Assembly: GCA_017302135.1 (NCBI GenBank)
Contig: JAFLDZ010000019.1
Location: 1-64,000, forward strand
DNA length: 64,000 nt
Direction: 5' to 3'
Source: Lysobacterales bacterium
Lineage (GTDB): Bacteria; Pseudomonadota; Gammaproteobacteria; Xanthomonadales; Xanthomonadaceae
A program made the position numbers and the translations under genes. Each line of letters starts with the position of its first letter. The stretch's first letter is position 1. Below are positions 30,013 through 38,178 of this stretch, in pieces. The notes beneath the pieces were generated by a model that saw nothing but the letters and a program-made list of their open reading frames with translations, was not told where the DNA came from and did not search any database.

Positions 30013-30897
30013 ATGAGAATTGCCAAAGTAGGCGTGGTCGGCGCGGGTGTGATCGGCCGAGGCGTCGCCCAGTCGCTCGCCCAGACCGGGCACGAAGTGG
30101 TCCTGGTCGACGTGAGCGAAGCGGTTTTGGCGGATGCGCTGAGCGATATCGCCAACGGACTTCGTTTCGCGGCGTTCCGCGACCCGGTCTTGCGCAAAGC
30201 GGATCACGCCCAGATCATGGCCGCGATCACTGTCGCGACCGATTATCGGGCTTTGGCGGACGTACAGTTCGTCGTCGAGAATGTGACGGAGGACTGGGAC
30301 ATCAAACAGGCCGTATACCGTGAGCTGGATCGGGCTTGTCCGGCGGAATGCGTATTCGCCGTCAACACATCCGCAGTTCGGATTGCGCGTCTTGCAGCGG
30401 TGACCGGCCGGCCCGCGAATATCGTCGGCATGCATTTCATGAATCCCGTTCCGCAGAAGCAGCATGTCGAGTTGATTGTCGGTCCCGACAGTTCCGACGG
30501 GGCCATCGCATCGGCCATGACCTTGCTTGACCAGCTCGGAAAGCAAGCCATCGTCGTGCGCGACAGTCCCGGATTCGTTTCGAACAGGGTCATGATGCTC
30601 ATGATCAACGAGGCGATCGCCGTGCTCGAAGAAGGCGTCGCCAGCGCTTCGGATGTGGATGCGATTTTCGTGCATTGTTTCTCGCACAAGATGGGTCCGC
30701 TGGCTACGGCCGACCTGATCGGTCTCGACACGATCCTCAACACCTTGGACGTCTTGCGCGATGATTGCGGCAAAGAGAAATTCGCCGCATCGCTCCTGCT
30801 TCGACGCATGGTGGATGAGGGAAGACTGGGCCGGAAGTCGGGTTCCGGTTTTTTTGAGTACAGCATGCGTAAAGAGGTTCAGCGCGATGGAGATTAG
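30013..30897 (+). CDS. FkbK-type 3-hydroxyacyl dehydrogenase
   Basis: 294 aa with AGGAAAG upstream of ATG 30013. NAD Rossmann motif GVVGAGVIGRGVAQSLAQ, then FVVENVTEDWDIKQ, FAVNTSAVRIARLA, GMHFMNPVPQKQHVELI (catalytic His) and DSPGFVSNRVMMLMINEA. In the methoxymalonyl/hydroxymalonyl-ACP route this family (FkbK, ZmaG) oxidises glyceryl-ACP. It overlaps the next gene (ACP) by 11 nt. The context with FkbJ, FkbI and FkbH makes this assignment stronger than a fatty-acid role. Confidence 0.88.
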   Translation: MRIAKVGVVGAGVIGRGVAQSLAQTGHEVVLVDVSEAVLADALSDIANGLRFAAFRDPVLRKADHAQIMAAITVATDYRALADVQFVVENVTEDWDIKQAVYRELDRACPAECVFAVNTSAVRIARLAAVTGRPANIVGMHFMNPVPQKQHVELIVGPDSSDGAIASAMTLLDQLGKQAIVVRDSPGFVSNRVMMLMINEAIAVLEEGVASASDVDAIFVHCFSHKMGPLATADLIGLDTILNTLDVLRDDCGKEKFAASLLLRRMVDEGRLGRKSGSGFFEYSMRKEVQRDGD

Positions 30898-31144
30898 GCA
30901 GCGGATCAGAAGTTATTTGGCCAGCAACATCGGCGCAACGGTCGGCGATAACGAGGACATCTTCAAGCGAGGGCTCGTGAACTCCCTGTTCGCGATGCAG
31001 TTGGTGGTGTTCATCGAACAAGAATTCACGATTGCGGTCGAAGGCGACGATCTGGACCTCGACAATTTCCATTCAATTGATGCGATGACTGCCTTCGTGA
31101 TCAGGAAGAGCGGCGGAAACGGTGACCATGGATCTGCGTCTTGA
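30887..31144 (+). CDS. FkbJ-type acyl carrier protein
   Basis: 85 aa. The phosphopantetheine serine is S33 in KRGLVNSLFAMQLVVFIE, the GLVNSLFAMQL wording typical of FkbJ/ZmaD carriers rather than the DSL of fatty-acid ACPs. A stand-alone carrier, it would bear the glyceryl and then hydroxymalonyl group. It overlaps both neighbours, so it is translated with FkbK and FkbI. Confidence 0.88.
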   Translation: MEIRQRIRSYLASNIGATVGDNEDIFKRGLVNSLFAMQLVVFIEQEFTIAVEGDDLDLDNFHSIDAMTAFVIRKSGGNGDHGSAS

Positions 31145-32273
31145 CGATGCCCAGCTGATCGCCCGTGACAGTGCGAGGCGTTTCGCGACGGAGTTCGTGG
31201 ATCCCCTTGCGGCGCAGGCCGATCAGGAACAGGCGATGCCGGCTGTATTGCTGGACAGACTGCGCGAGGGTGGTTGGCTGGGGGCTGCGCTTCCGTCCGA
31301 GTGGGGCGGTTCCGGCATGGATCCGCTGGCTTACGGGCTTGTCACGGAGGAGATCGGCAGGGCATGTTCCTCGGTTCGCAGCTTGCTTACCGTTCACAAC
31401 ATGTCATCGCAGGCACTGGTGCGCTTCGGAAGCGCTGAACAGCAGGCCCGATGGCTGCCGGATCTGTGCGCCGGCAGGAAGCTGATCGCCTTCGCACTCA
31501 CGGAGCCCGATGCGGGCAGCTCGGCGAGCGCCATCCGGACCGAAGCCCGGAAAGGCACGGATTCGTTCCTGGTCTCGGGAACAAAGATATGGACCACGTT
31601 CGGTCAAATCGCCGATTTGTATCTGGTGTTCGCCCGTTGCGAAGACGCGCCAGTCGCTCTCGTGATCGAGAGCGATAGAGAGGGAGTGCATGTCGAACCG
31701 ATATCGGACGTTCTGGGGACACGTGGTTCGATGCTCGCACGTGTGCGGTTCGAGGATGTGGAGGTGCCCGCCACGCACCGGGTGGGGCCGGTCGGCGCAG
31801 GTATCTCGTTTGTCGCGAATTCGACTCTCGATCATGGCCGATTTTCCGTGGCATGGGGCGCTACGGGCATCATCCGGGGTTGCCTCGACGCATGCTTGTC
31901 GTACGCGACCCAGCGTCGCCAGGGCAGTCACTCCATCTCGGAGCATCAACTGGTCAGACGCGAGTTGACCAACATGCTTGCTGCGCACACCACGGCGCAT
32001 GCGTTGTGCTCCCGCGCCGCCTATTTCCGCATGATCGGCGACCCGCGCGCCGTAATGGAAACCACTCTGGCAAAATATCACGCGGCGCAGTCTGCTGTGC
32101 AGACCGCCACGGACGCAATTCGCCTGCATGGCGCGAACGGTACAAGTCGAAACTATCCCGTCGAGCGATATATGCGGGATGCGATGATTCTCGAGATCAT
32201 CGAGGGCACCAGGGAAGTGCTCCAGGATTCGCTTGCATCGTATGCCCTGCAACGGCCTTACTCCAGGGACTGA
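31128..32273 (+). CDS. FkbI-type acyl-ACP dehydrogenase
   Basis: 381 aa. ATG 31128 is preferred to GTG 31122. Acyl-CoA dehydrogenase fold: N-terminal helices, then FALTEPDAGSSASAI, ISGTKIWTTFGQ-type (here VSGTKIWTTFGQIAD) FAD strand, R-rich C-terminal helices, and the catalytic base in ILEIIEGTREVLQ. FkbI/ZmaE members oxidise 2-hydroxy-3-oxopropionyl-ACP to hydroxymalonyl-ACP. It overlaps the ACP by 17 nt and is followed six bases later by the FkbH gene. Confidence 0.88.
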   Translation: MDLRLDDAQLIARDSARRFATEFVDPLAAQADQEQAMPAVLLDRLREGGWLGAALPSEWGGSGMDPLAYGLVTEEIGRACSSVRSLLTVHNMSSQALVRFGSAEQQARWLPDLCAGRKLIAFALTEPDAGSSASAIRTEARKGTDSFLVSGTKIWTTFGQIADLYLVFARCEDAPVALVIESDREGVHVEPISDVLGTRGSMLARVRFEDVEVPATHRVGPVGAGISFVANSTLDHGRFSVAWGATGIIRGCLDACLSYATQRRQGSHSISEHQLVRRELTNMLAAHTTAHALCSRAAYFRMIGDPRAVMETTLAKYHAAQSAVQTATDAIRLHGANGTSRNYPVERYMRDAMILEIIEGTREVLQDSLASYALQRPYSRD

Positions 32274-32278
32274 ACCAT

Positions 32279-33397
32279 ATGTCGACACCTTCGCTCGCCC
32301 GCAAGCAGCCGCTGATCAAGTGCGTGATATGGGATCTTGACGAAACGCTCTGGGATGGGGCTTTGCTGGAGGGTGGCGGCCGCGCGCTGAAGCCGGGTAT
32401 CGTCGATATCATTCGCGAACTCGACGCGCGCGGGATTCTGCAGTCGATCGCCAGCAAGAACGATCATCACGTCGCCTGGCCCGTGGTCGAGGCTTTCGGA
32501 ATCTCCGAATATTTCCTCTTTCCGCAGATCACGTGGAACAGCAAAGCCGACTCGGTCAAGTCGATTGCGGAGCGTTTGGGGATCGGTATTGATGCGTTGG
32601 CGTTCATCGACGACCAGCAAATTGAACGCGACGAAGTTCGTTGCTTCCTGCCGCAAGTGACGGTCATCGATTCCGCAGATATCGAAGGCCTGCTCGATCG
32701 GGAGTACCTGCAACCGCAAGGCATCACCGACGAAGCGCGCTCCCGGCGTCTGATGTACCGCGCCGACATTGAACGCACGGGCGCCGGCGAAGCATTCACG
32801 GGGACACGAGACGAATTTCTCGCGACTCTGGGCATGCGATTGACGATCCACCGTGTGGGTCCCGATGATCTCAGGCGTGCCGAGGAGCTGACGATCAGGA
32901 CGAATCAGCTGAACACCACAGGCCTGACCTATTCCTACGAAGAGCTCGATGCGATGTCACGATCGCCCACGCACCTGGTGCTCGTGGTGAAGCTTGTCGA
33001 TCGCTACGGGAGCAGTGGCACGATCGGACTGGCGGTGGTCCAGAAAGAAGCGGACATGTGGACGCTCTGGTTGTTGATCATGTCCTGTCGCGTCGCCACG
33101 AGAGGCGTCGGTACGGCATTGATCGCGTATCTTGTACGCCGCGCCGCTGACAGCGGTGTTCGACTGCGTGCTGCATTTGCGCCCACGGATCGCAATCGGC
33201 AGATGTACATCGCATACAAGTTCGCCGGATTTCGCGATTCCGGAGAGACCGCAGATGGCGCGCCCGGGACCGTTCTGCTCGAACACGATTTTCAACGGAT
33301 GCCGGTCCTGCCTCCGTACATCAGCGTCATCGCCGAGGAAGACGATGTGCACAATCGTCCTGCGCCAGCCGCTGAGCGACAACATGACCCGGCCTAG
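32279..33397 (+). CDS. FkbH-type glyceryl-ACP loading enzyme (HAD)
   Basis: 372 aa from ATG 32279. HAD motif CVIWDLDETLWDGALLEGG at the N-terminus, then SIASKNDHHVAW, FIDDQQIERDEV, and a GNAT-like C-terminal part with ELTIRTNQLNTTGLTYS and VATRGVGTALIAYLV. FkbH proteins dephosphorylate and transfer glycerate from 1,3-bisphosphoglycerate to an ACP. With FkbK, J and I this gives hydroxymalonyl-ACP; no FkbG methyltransferase gene follows. Its stop abuts that of the reverse transcriptase with no spacing. Confidence 0.9.
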   Translation: MSTPSLARKQPLIKCVIWDLDETLWDGALLEGGGRALKPGIVDIIRELDARGILQSIASKNDHHVAWPVVEAFGISEYFLFPQITWNSKADSVKSIAERLGIGIDALAFIDDQQIERDEVRCFLPQVTVIDSADIEGLLDREYLQPQGITDEARSRRLMYRADIERTGAGEAFTGTRDEFLATLGMRLTIHRVGPDDLRRAEELTIRTNQLNTTGLTYSYEELDAMSRSPTHLVLVVKLVDRYGSSGTIGLAVVQKEADMWTLWLLIMSCRVATRGVGTALIAYLVRRAADSGVRLRAAFAPTDRNRQMYIAYKFAGFRDSGETADGAPGTVLLEHDFQRMPVLPPYISVIAEEDDVHNRPAPAAERQHDPA

Positions 33398-35008
33398 CTA
33401 GAGCGGAAGCCGCGCGGGACCTCCGGTTGCCGACCGTTTTTCGAGAGCCCACGCACCGACGACTCCCTCGAACACAGAGAGGGCTATCTCGTTCGACCAG
33501 CCGGGCCCAGGTTTGCCAAGCATGTGCATGGCTGCGATCAAGGCTCTTCGCTCCGAGTCCGTCAATTCGGAAAAGCGTTCGCGGACTTTCTCGATGAATC
33601 CGTGACGAGAGCTGTTTGACATGGCGATGATCACGTCGCGTCGTACAATGGCACTCTCGGTCGAATGGTAAAGCTCTTCGAGGATCTTTTCGGACAGATC
33701 GTCGAAGGCCAGGGCAAGCACACGAATGACCCAGCTCTGGTTGGCAGTTACCTGAAGGATGGGCGAGCGCCCGACCCACAGCGCTTTGACGGCGGAGCAG
33801 AAGTTTGACCGCGTCTCGCTGTCGAAACTGTCGTGAAGGTCGAGGTATGCTTGCAAGACACTCTGGAATATCGACGACAGTCGCTCGAGATTCCGGGCCA
33901 GCAGCGTCACCAATGCCGCTTGGTGCCCGTGATCCAGGTAGATCATTGATCTCACGACTCTCTTGACCAGGTTCGGATTCAACCGGGGCTTGTCGAGCTC
34001 GGCGCCGAGCAGTCCCACCACGTCGAAGGAACGGATCGTCCGCTGATTCGCGTCGGCGCAGAGCCTGTCGAGTTCGAAGCAGCGATCGACATGGACTCTG
34101 AGCCGCATGAACTCCTGGCTTCCGCCTCTGTTGGTGGCTGCTGCGACGTCGCCTGCTGCCGGTAGCCGGTTCAAGAACGCTTCCGATACGAGGGAATACG
34201 TTTTGGTTTTCTGCAGCGAGAAACCCGTGTTGGATGTCAACCATTGTGCGAGCCGAGAGAGCGCGCTCTGCGCTTCATCGGTGCTTTCGGCGAAGATGCG
34301 AATGTCGTCGATATACCTGATGTAATCAATGCCATTGTCGGACAGCATCCGATCCATCGAGTCGAGCGACAGTTCGGCGAGCAGACTGAAAGACGGGGCG
34401 CCGACCGGAAGCCCGAATCCACGTCCTTCGGCCAAAGCGTTCAGGACACTCATGATCCGATCGACAAGATCGGAATCCGGGCAGGCATCACGAAGAGCGC
34501 ATCCGAGATGGTGGTGGCAAATGGTTTGGGAGAAAGTGAGAATGTCCGTGCTCAGCACGTGGTTGCTGCGAGCAGCTCTCTCCCTGCCGGCGTCATAGAA
34601 GGAGAGCCAACCGAAGTTGTTGTCGAACAGGGCCGGGGAATCATCGCGATGATCGAACCGGAAGGAGTGAACGACTCGGCATGCGCGTGGCACGCGAGCG
34701 CGCTCGATAGCGGGGCCCGCAGCGATCACGAGCGCGAGAAGATAGATGTTCCATATCGGATCGAGTTGCGTAATCGGGCGTAACCCGCTGTCGTCGACCG
34801 GGGTCGAAACAATATCGTAGCGAATGGGCAGGGTGTCGGGAAAATCCGGAAATGCCGCATATATCGCTGTGACGAGTTCCGCGACTTCTTCGCGTCTATC
34901 CCTGATGAGTCCGATTTCGTAACTCGGTGGCAGCACGAACGAGTCGCCGTGCGTGACGATGATGTCGATCGAGCGGTTGATCGCCTTTCGAATTGAATCT
35001 GGAATCAT
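33398..35008 (-). CDS. reverse transcriptase (unknown-group/defence-type)
   Basis: 536 aa. RT motifs in order: HVLSTDILTFSQTI (motif A, D155), GRGFGLPVGAPSFSLLAE (motif B, 199-211), IDYIRYIDDIRIFAES (motif C, YIDD at 232-235) and GFSLQKTKTYSL (motif D). About 230 helical residues follow with HEAT-like repetition, as in AbiK/AbiA and other unknown-group RTs. No group II intron maturase or endonuclease domain, and no retron VTG motif in the recognisable place. Defence RTs (DRT) are the closest functional analogy. It faces the FkbH gene tail to tail, zero gap, and shares ATGA with an upstream small ORF. Confidence 0.87.
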   Translation of the reverse strand: MIPDSIRKAINRSIDIIVTHGDSFVLPPSYEIGLIRDRREEVAELVTAIYAAFPDFPDTLPIRYDIVSTPVDDSGLRPITQLDPIWNIYLLALVIAAGPAIERARVPRACRVVHSFRFDHRDDSPALFDNNFGWLSFYDAGRERAARSNHVLSTDILTFSQTICHHHLGCALRDACPDSDLVDRIMSVLNALAEGRGFGLPVGAPSFSLLAELSLDSMDRMLSDNGIDYIRYIDDIRIFAESTDEAQSALSRLAQWLTSNTGFSLQKTKTYSLVSEAFLNRLPAAGDVAAATNRGGSQEFMRLRVHVDRCFELDRLCADANQRTIRSFDVVGLLGAELDKPRLNPNLVKRVVRSMIYLDHGHQAALVTLLARNLERLSSIFQSVLQAYLDLHDSFDSETRSNFCSAVKALWVGRSPILQVTANQSWVIRVLALAFDDLSEKILEELYHSTESAIVRRDVIIAMSNSSRHGFIEKVRERFSELTDSERRALIAAMHMLGKPGPGWSNEIALSVFEGVVGAWALEKRSATGGPARLPL

Positions 35009-35151
35009 TTATCGTGCGTGTGAAACGGCGACTGGCCGAGGGTGATACCTGTCATCCGAGCACGCTCCGCGGGTGCGAGCCTGCGCATGAGCGATGCCGC
35101 TGCTGATGGCGCCGACAACATACCAATCCGCTTCACGGACAGTGCCGACAT
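35005..35151 (-). CDS. small ORF coupled to reverse transcriptase
   Basis: 48 aa from ATG 35151 (MSALSVKRIGMLSAPSAA), running to the TGA that overlaps the RT start codon (ATGA, 35005-35008). The frame stays open to 35271, so an 88-aa version is possible. It is basic, with Ser/Ala-rich and ERARMTG segments. No homologue recognised. Alternatively the 273-bp stretch encodes a structural RNA, as defence RTs often have one upstream. Confidence 0.4.
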   Translation of the reverse strand: MSALSVKRIGMLSAPSAAASLMRRLAPAERARMTGITLGQSPFHTHDK

Positions 35152-35281
35152 CGTCCGCCGAATGCGGGTCTGAGCAGGATTGTCGAGCGTTCTGACAGCG
35201 GCTGTAGTCACGATCGGGCGCACCAGCGGCGAATGGCTCGCGGATCCGTGCGAACGCAACAAGGAACGCATGCGGCAGCAT

Positions 35282-36271
35282 TCAAGACGTTGAACCGGTC
35301 AGGGCCGGCACGTGCGACTCGGCGTCTTGATCGGCGAGCTCCGCATCCTCATCCCGGGTCCGGAAACACTGCTCGGACCACTCCCGCAGCTCGACGGACG
35401 CCTGATCCCATTCCCAAACACCGTTTGCGTCCAGTCGAATATCGCGCATGGGATCGAATCCGAGGCCGCCCAGTTCCTGATTCTTCTGCGCGTACCGTCT
35501 GTTGGCCACCGACCCGTGCCATAGATGCAGCAGCCGTCCAGGTACCAATCCAAGTCGGCCTTCGCACTTCCGATGCGTGGCGCTCGCCCAATCGGCGAAG
35601 TGCCGTGCGAAAGGATTGTCCTCTCCGAGCATGGCGGGGATGCAGCGCGAGGAGAGCGTACCGGCGAAAACGTGTGCCATCAGGTGATCGCCGCTGCCTG
35701 TGATGCATGCGTCGTAGAAGCCGCAGTCATCGAGGAAATCGCGGCGTGCCGCCCATGCGAATCCCGTGTGACCATGGCCACGAAAGCGCTCTGTCACCGC
35801 GAGGGTCGGGTTGCTGTGAAAGCAGGCAGCGAACGACGGCACGATGCCGGTATCTTCCTGGGTTTCGCCCTGGAAGTGCATGTGCCCCACAGGCAGTCGC
35901 GCGCAGCTGTCGAACGGTTGCACGACCACATCATGCTGCAACGCTGCAGAAGTCTCCTCGAGCCACGCGGGATTCTCGAACAGGACATCGGCATCGATCC
36001 AAACGACCTTTCGGCACTCGGCGGGCAGGTGACTCAATGCGATATTGAGCATCCGTTCCTTCTGCCAGATGAAACCGTTGCCTCGAAGACGTATGACATC
36101 GAAATCACGATCGTCCAGCTCGAAAGAACCATCCGGCCCGGTCATCTCCACGACGAGTAGCCGGCCATGCTGCTTACGGAGCGTGTCTGCGAAAACGCGA
36201 AAGTTCAGTCGCCGCGTGCGGAAGCCGAGCGGATTGGAGTAGCAAGTGATCACCCAAGTATCTGTAACCAT
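35282..36271 (-). CDS. GT-A-fold glycosyltransferase
   Basis: 329 aa from ATG 36271, preceded by GGAAGG. It has VITCYSNPLGFRTRRLNFR at the N-terminus, LPAECRKVVWIDADVLFENP (DXD metal motif near residue 110), FQGETQEDTGIVPSFAACFH and GFAWAARRDFLDDCGFYD, then HLWHGSVANRRYAQKNQEL at the C-terminus. The layout is that of soluble GT-A enzymes. Divergent in orientation from the plus-strand genes but located inside the locus. Confidence 0.75.
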   Translation of the reverse strand: MVTDTWVITCYSNPLGFRTRRLNFRVFADTLRKQHGRLLVVEMTGPDGSFELDDRDFDVIRLRGNGFIWQKERMLNIALSHLPAECRKVVWIDADVLFENPAWLEETSAALQHDVVVQPFDSCARLPVGHMHFQGETQEDTGIVPSFAACFHSNPTLAVTERFRGHGHTGFAWAARRDFLDDCGFYDACITGSGDHLMAHVFAGTLSSRCIPAMLGEDNPFARHFADWASATHRKCEGRLGLVPGRLLHLWHGSVANRRYAQKNQELGGLGFDPMRDIRLDANGVWEWDQASVELREWSEQCFRTRDEDAELADQDAESHVPALTGSTS

Positions 36272-36602
36272 ATGTGACCTTCCAATGGAATCGGTCCAAT
36301 CATACTGGAAACCGTCGTATACCGCCCCTGAAACGAGGCGTCTGCCATGATGGATCGGTCGCTGCAGGAGGGTGTCGCGGCCAAGCACATTCGCACAGGT
36401 CGCGCATCGGCCGATGCGCTTCCCGCAGCCGGCAGCACAAGCCTTCCGAAAAGTGGAGATCAGTAGAGCGGTGCCGTGGGTCGTGGCTTGAATTCAGTCG
36501 GGCGATTCGGCGCTGCATGAGTCGTCGCCGCATGGCGCGTTCGCAACCTGGGCGTGATGGCGATGCCCGCGCGCCGTGGACAAGCAAAGGAGAGGGCGTC
36601 GA
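36272..36602. other. 331-bp gap
   Basis: Nothing supported. A 39-codon plus-strand frame at 36347-36466 has a loose GAGG site but no other sign of being a gene. Confidence 0.4.
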
Positions 36603-37571
36603 TCAGATGTCTTCGACGGGGCGCTCGCCTTCCGGGCGCGGCGCAGCACGGGGTCCACTCATGAAGCGGCAGCTGGGATCGGGGACTGGAACGGTGCGCG
36701 TCCACATGCGTACATCGCGAACGAGTTCTTTTTGTCTGTTCATCATCGCGGAATCCTCACATTGGTAAAGACCACGAATGATCGACCAGGGTTTGGCGGG
36801 CACTGGCGCATCGAAATGCGCTTCGTTGCCGGAGCGGAACCGGGCGAGCGCGCTGATCAATTGCTCGGCTTCTAGGCCTGCGAAGGATGCCTGGATACCG
36901 GCCAGATCGGCCACGAATCCTGCGTAGGATGGAATTTCGAACACATCCTCGTTGATGATGCCGCAGAACACCACGTCATCGTTGTCGCGTGGGCGCTCAC
37001 CGACCCACTTCGGACTCAATCGCGCCGCAAACTTGCAGGTCGCCATGCAGCCGATCAGATAGTACGGGTCGACACCGGAATTCAGCAGATGCTGCGCGAA
37101 ATCGGGCTCACGCCACAGATGCGCCGCCGAGACCGAGTGAGATGTCACGAAACCTCTCAGGCCGCCTGCGGTCTCGTACACGCGGATGCGCATGCGAGCG
37201 CCGTCGATACTGGCCATCATCTCCATCAACGAGTACGCATGCTGCTTTGAATGCGCTGTGACGGTGCCGTGCGCGATATGACCCGCATCCGGCACGTCGA
37301 TGTCGATCATCGCCACTGGAGCTTCCCACTGCATGAAAAGCACGTTTCTGGCGATGTAGTAGGACCAGTCGTTCAGGGGCATGATGAGCGGGAATCGATA
37401 GCGCCGATTGGTGCTTGGCGGGCAGCATTTCACTGGCCGTTCGTGGAGTCCATTCAGGATACGGATGGTATGCGCTTTCCGGTAGGCGTACCAGAATGCG
37501 CTTGCGCAGTGAAGGCCGACCCGCTGGGAGGTTGTTGAATTCGAGCCTATAGCAACGAAATTCCTGTACAT
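36603..37571 (-). CDS. unrecognised protein, 5' end near IS relic
   Basis: About 322 aa if it starts at ATG 37571; the frame is open to 37700, inside an IS relic, so the true start is uncertain (37382 is another candidate). The core reads YRFPLIMPLNDWSYYIARN, APVAMIDIDVPD, MRIRVYETAGGLRGFVTSH, NSGVDPYYLIGC and FAARLSPKWVGERP. The acidic MIDID, the R-Y-T-G-R block and the ARLSPK block look like an enzyme core. I associate the pattern with an unnamed conserved family and cannot assign a function. IS insertion may have altered its N-terminus. Confidence 0.6.
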   Translation of the reverse strand: MYRNFVAIGSNSTTSQRVGLHCASAFWYAYRKAHTIRILNGLHERPVKCCPPSTNRRYRFPLIMPLNDWSYYIARNVLFMQWEAPVAMIDIDVPDAGHIAHGTVTAHSKQHAYSLMEMMASIDGARMRIRVYETAGGLRGFVTSHSVSAAHLWREPDFAQHLLNSGVDPYYLIGCMATCKFAARLSPKWVGERPRDNDDVVFCGIINEDVFEIPSYAGFVADLAGIQASFAGLEAEQLISALARFRSGNEAHFDAPVPAKPWSIIRGLYQCEDSAMMNRQKELVRDVRMWTRTVPVPDPSCRFMSGPRAAPRPEGERPVEDI

Positions 37572-37942
37572 GCGATTCGTCGACAGGCCGCTGCGGCCAT
37601 CGCCAGTTGGAGCAGCGCTTCGACCTTCTCGATGCCGCGCTGCTTGACCTGACGCATCCCCGCCGACGACTTCAGCTGGCCGAAGTGCGTCTTGAGCCAT
37701 GCCAGGATCTTCAGGCTCACCCTACAGCCGCTATGGCGGGTCGTGCGGCCATCGATCGCGCTACACCGGTTGGTCGTGTTCCGCGCCACGTGCGGCGTCA
37801 CGCCAGCGGCCCGACAATTCGCCACAAACCCGGCGCTGTCGTAGCCCTTGTCCATCGCCAACGCCACATCGCGCCCGCCATGGCCGCTGGCATGCGTGAA
37901 CCGGGTATTGCGCACCAATCCGTCGCGGCTCTCCATCAGCAC
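37547..37942 (-). mobile_element. IS5-family transposase relic
   Basis: Minus-strand reading shows IS5 landmarks: LMESRDGLVRNTRFTHASG, ALAMDKGYDSAGFV, VTPHVARNTTNRCSAIDGRT and KSSAGMRQVKQRGIEKVEAL. Compared with complete IS5 transposases, about 15 residues are missing before DKGYD and the segment between GCRVS and AWLKT is disturbed; the N-terminal half is absent. An inactive remnant overlapping the start region of the neighbouring gene. Confidence 0.75.
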
Positions 37943-38178
37943 GTGCCCCTGACTGCTCTACTGCGCTCCGTTGTTGCCTTTTGGTCGCAGTGCGCGGCGG
38001 GCACGATGCGATCAGGACCGGTGCCTCTGTCCTCAGCGGGCAACAGGCGCGACAAGGCGGCGCCTGCACGAAACACGCCATGCTGGATCGTGTCTCGAGG
38101 AGAGTGAAAGACGGCAGCGAGCGATGTTAGTATTGAATCGCAAGGACGACTTGAGGTCGGGTTCATGCGAAGCATGCA

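Noticed and set aside
36347..36466. 39-codon frame that could be a peptide precursor
   Set aside because: Only a loose ribosome site; no neighbouring peptide-modification enzyme and no recognisable leader.
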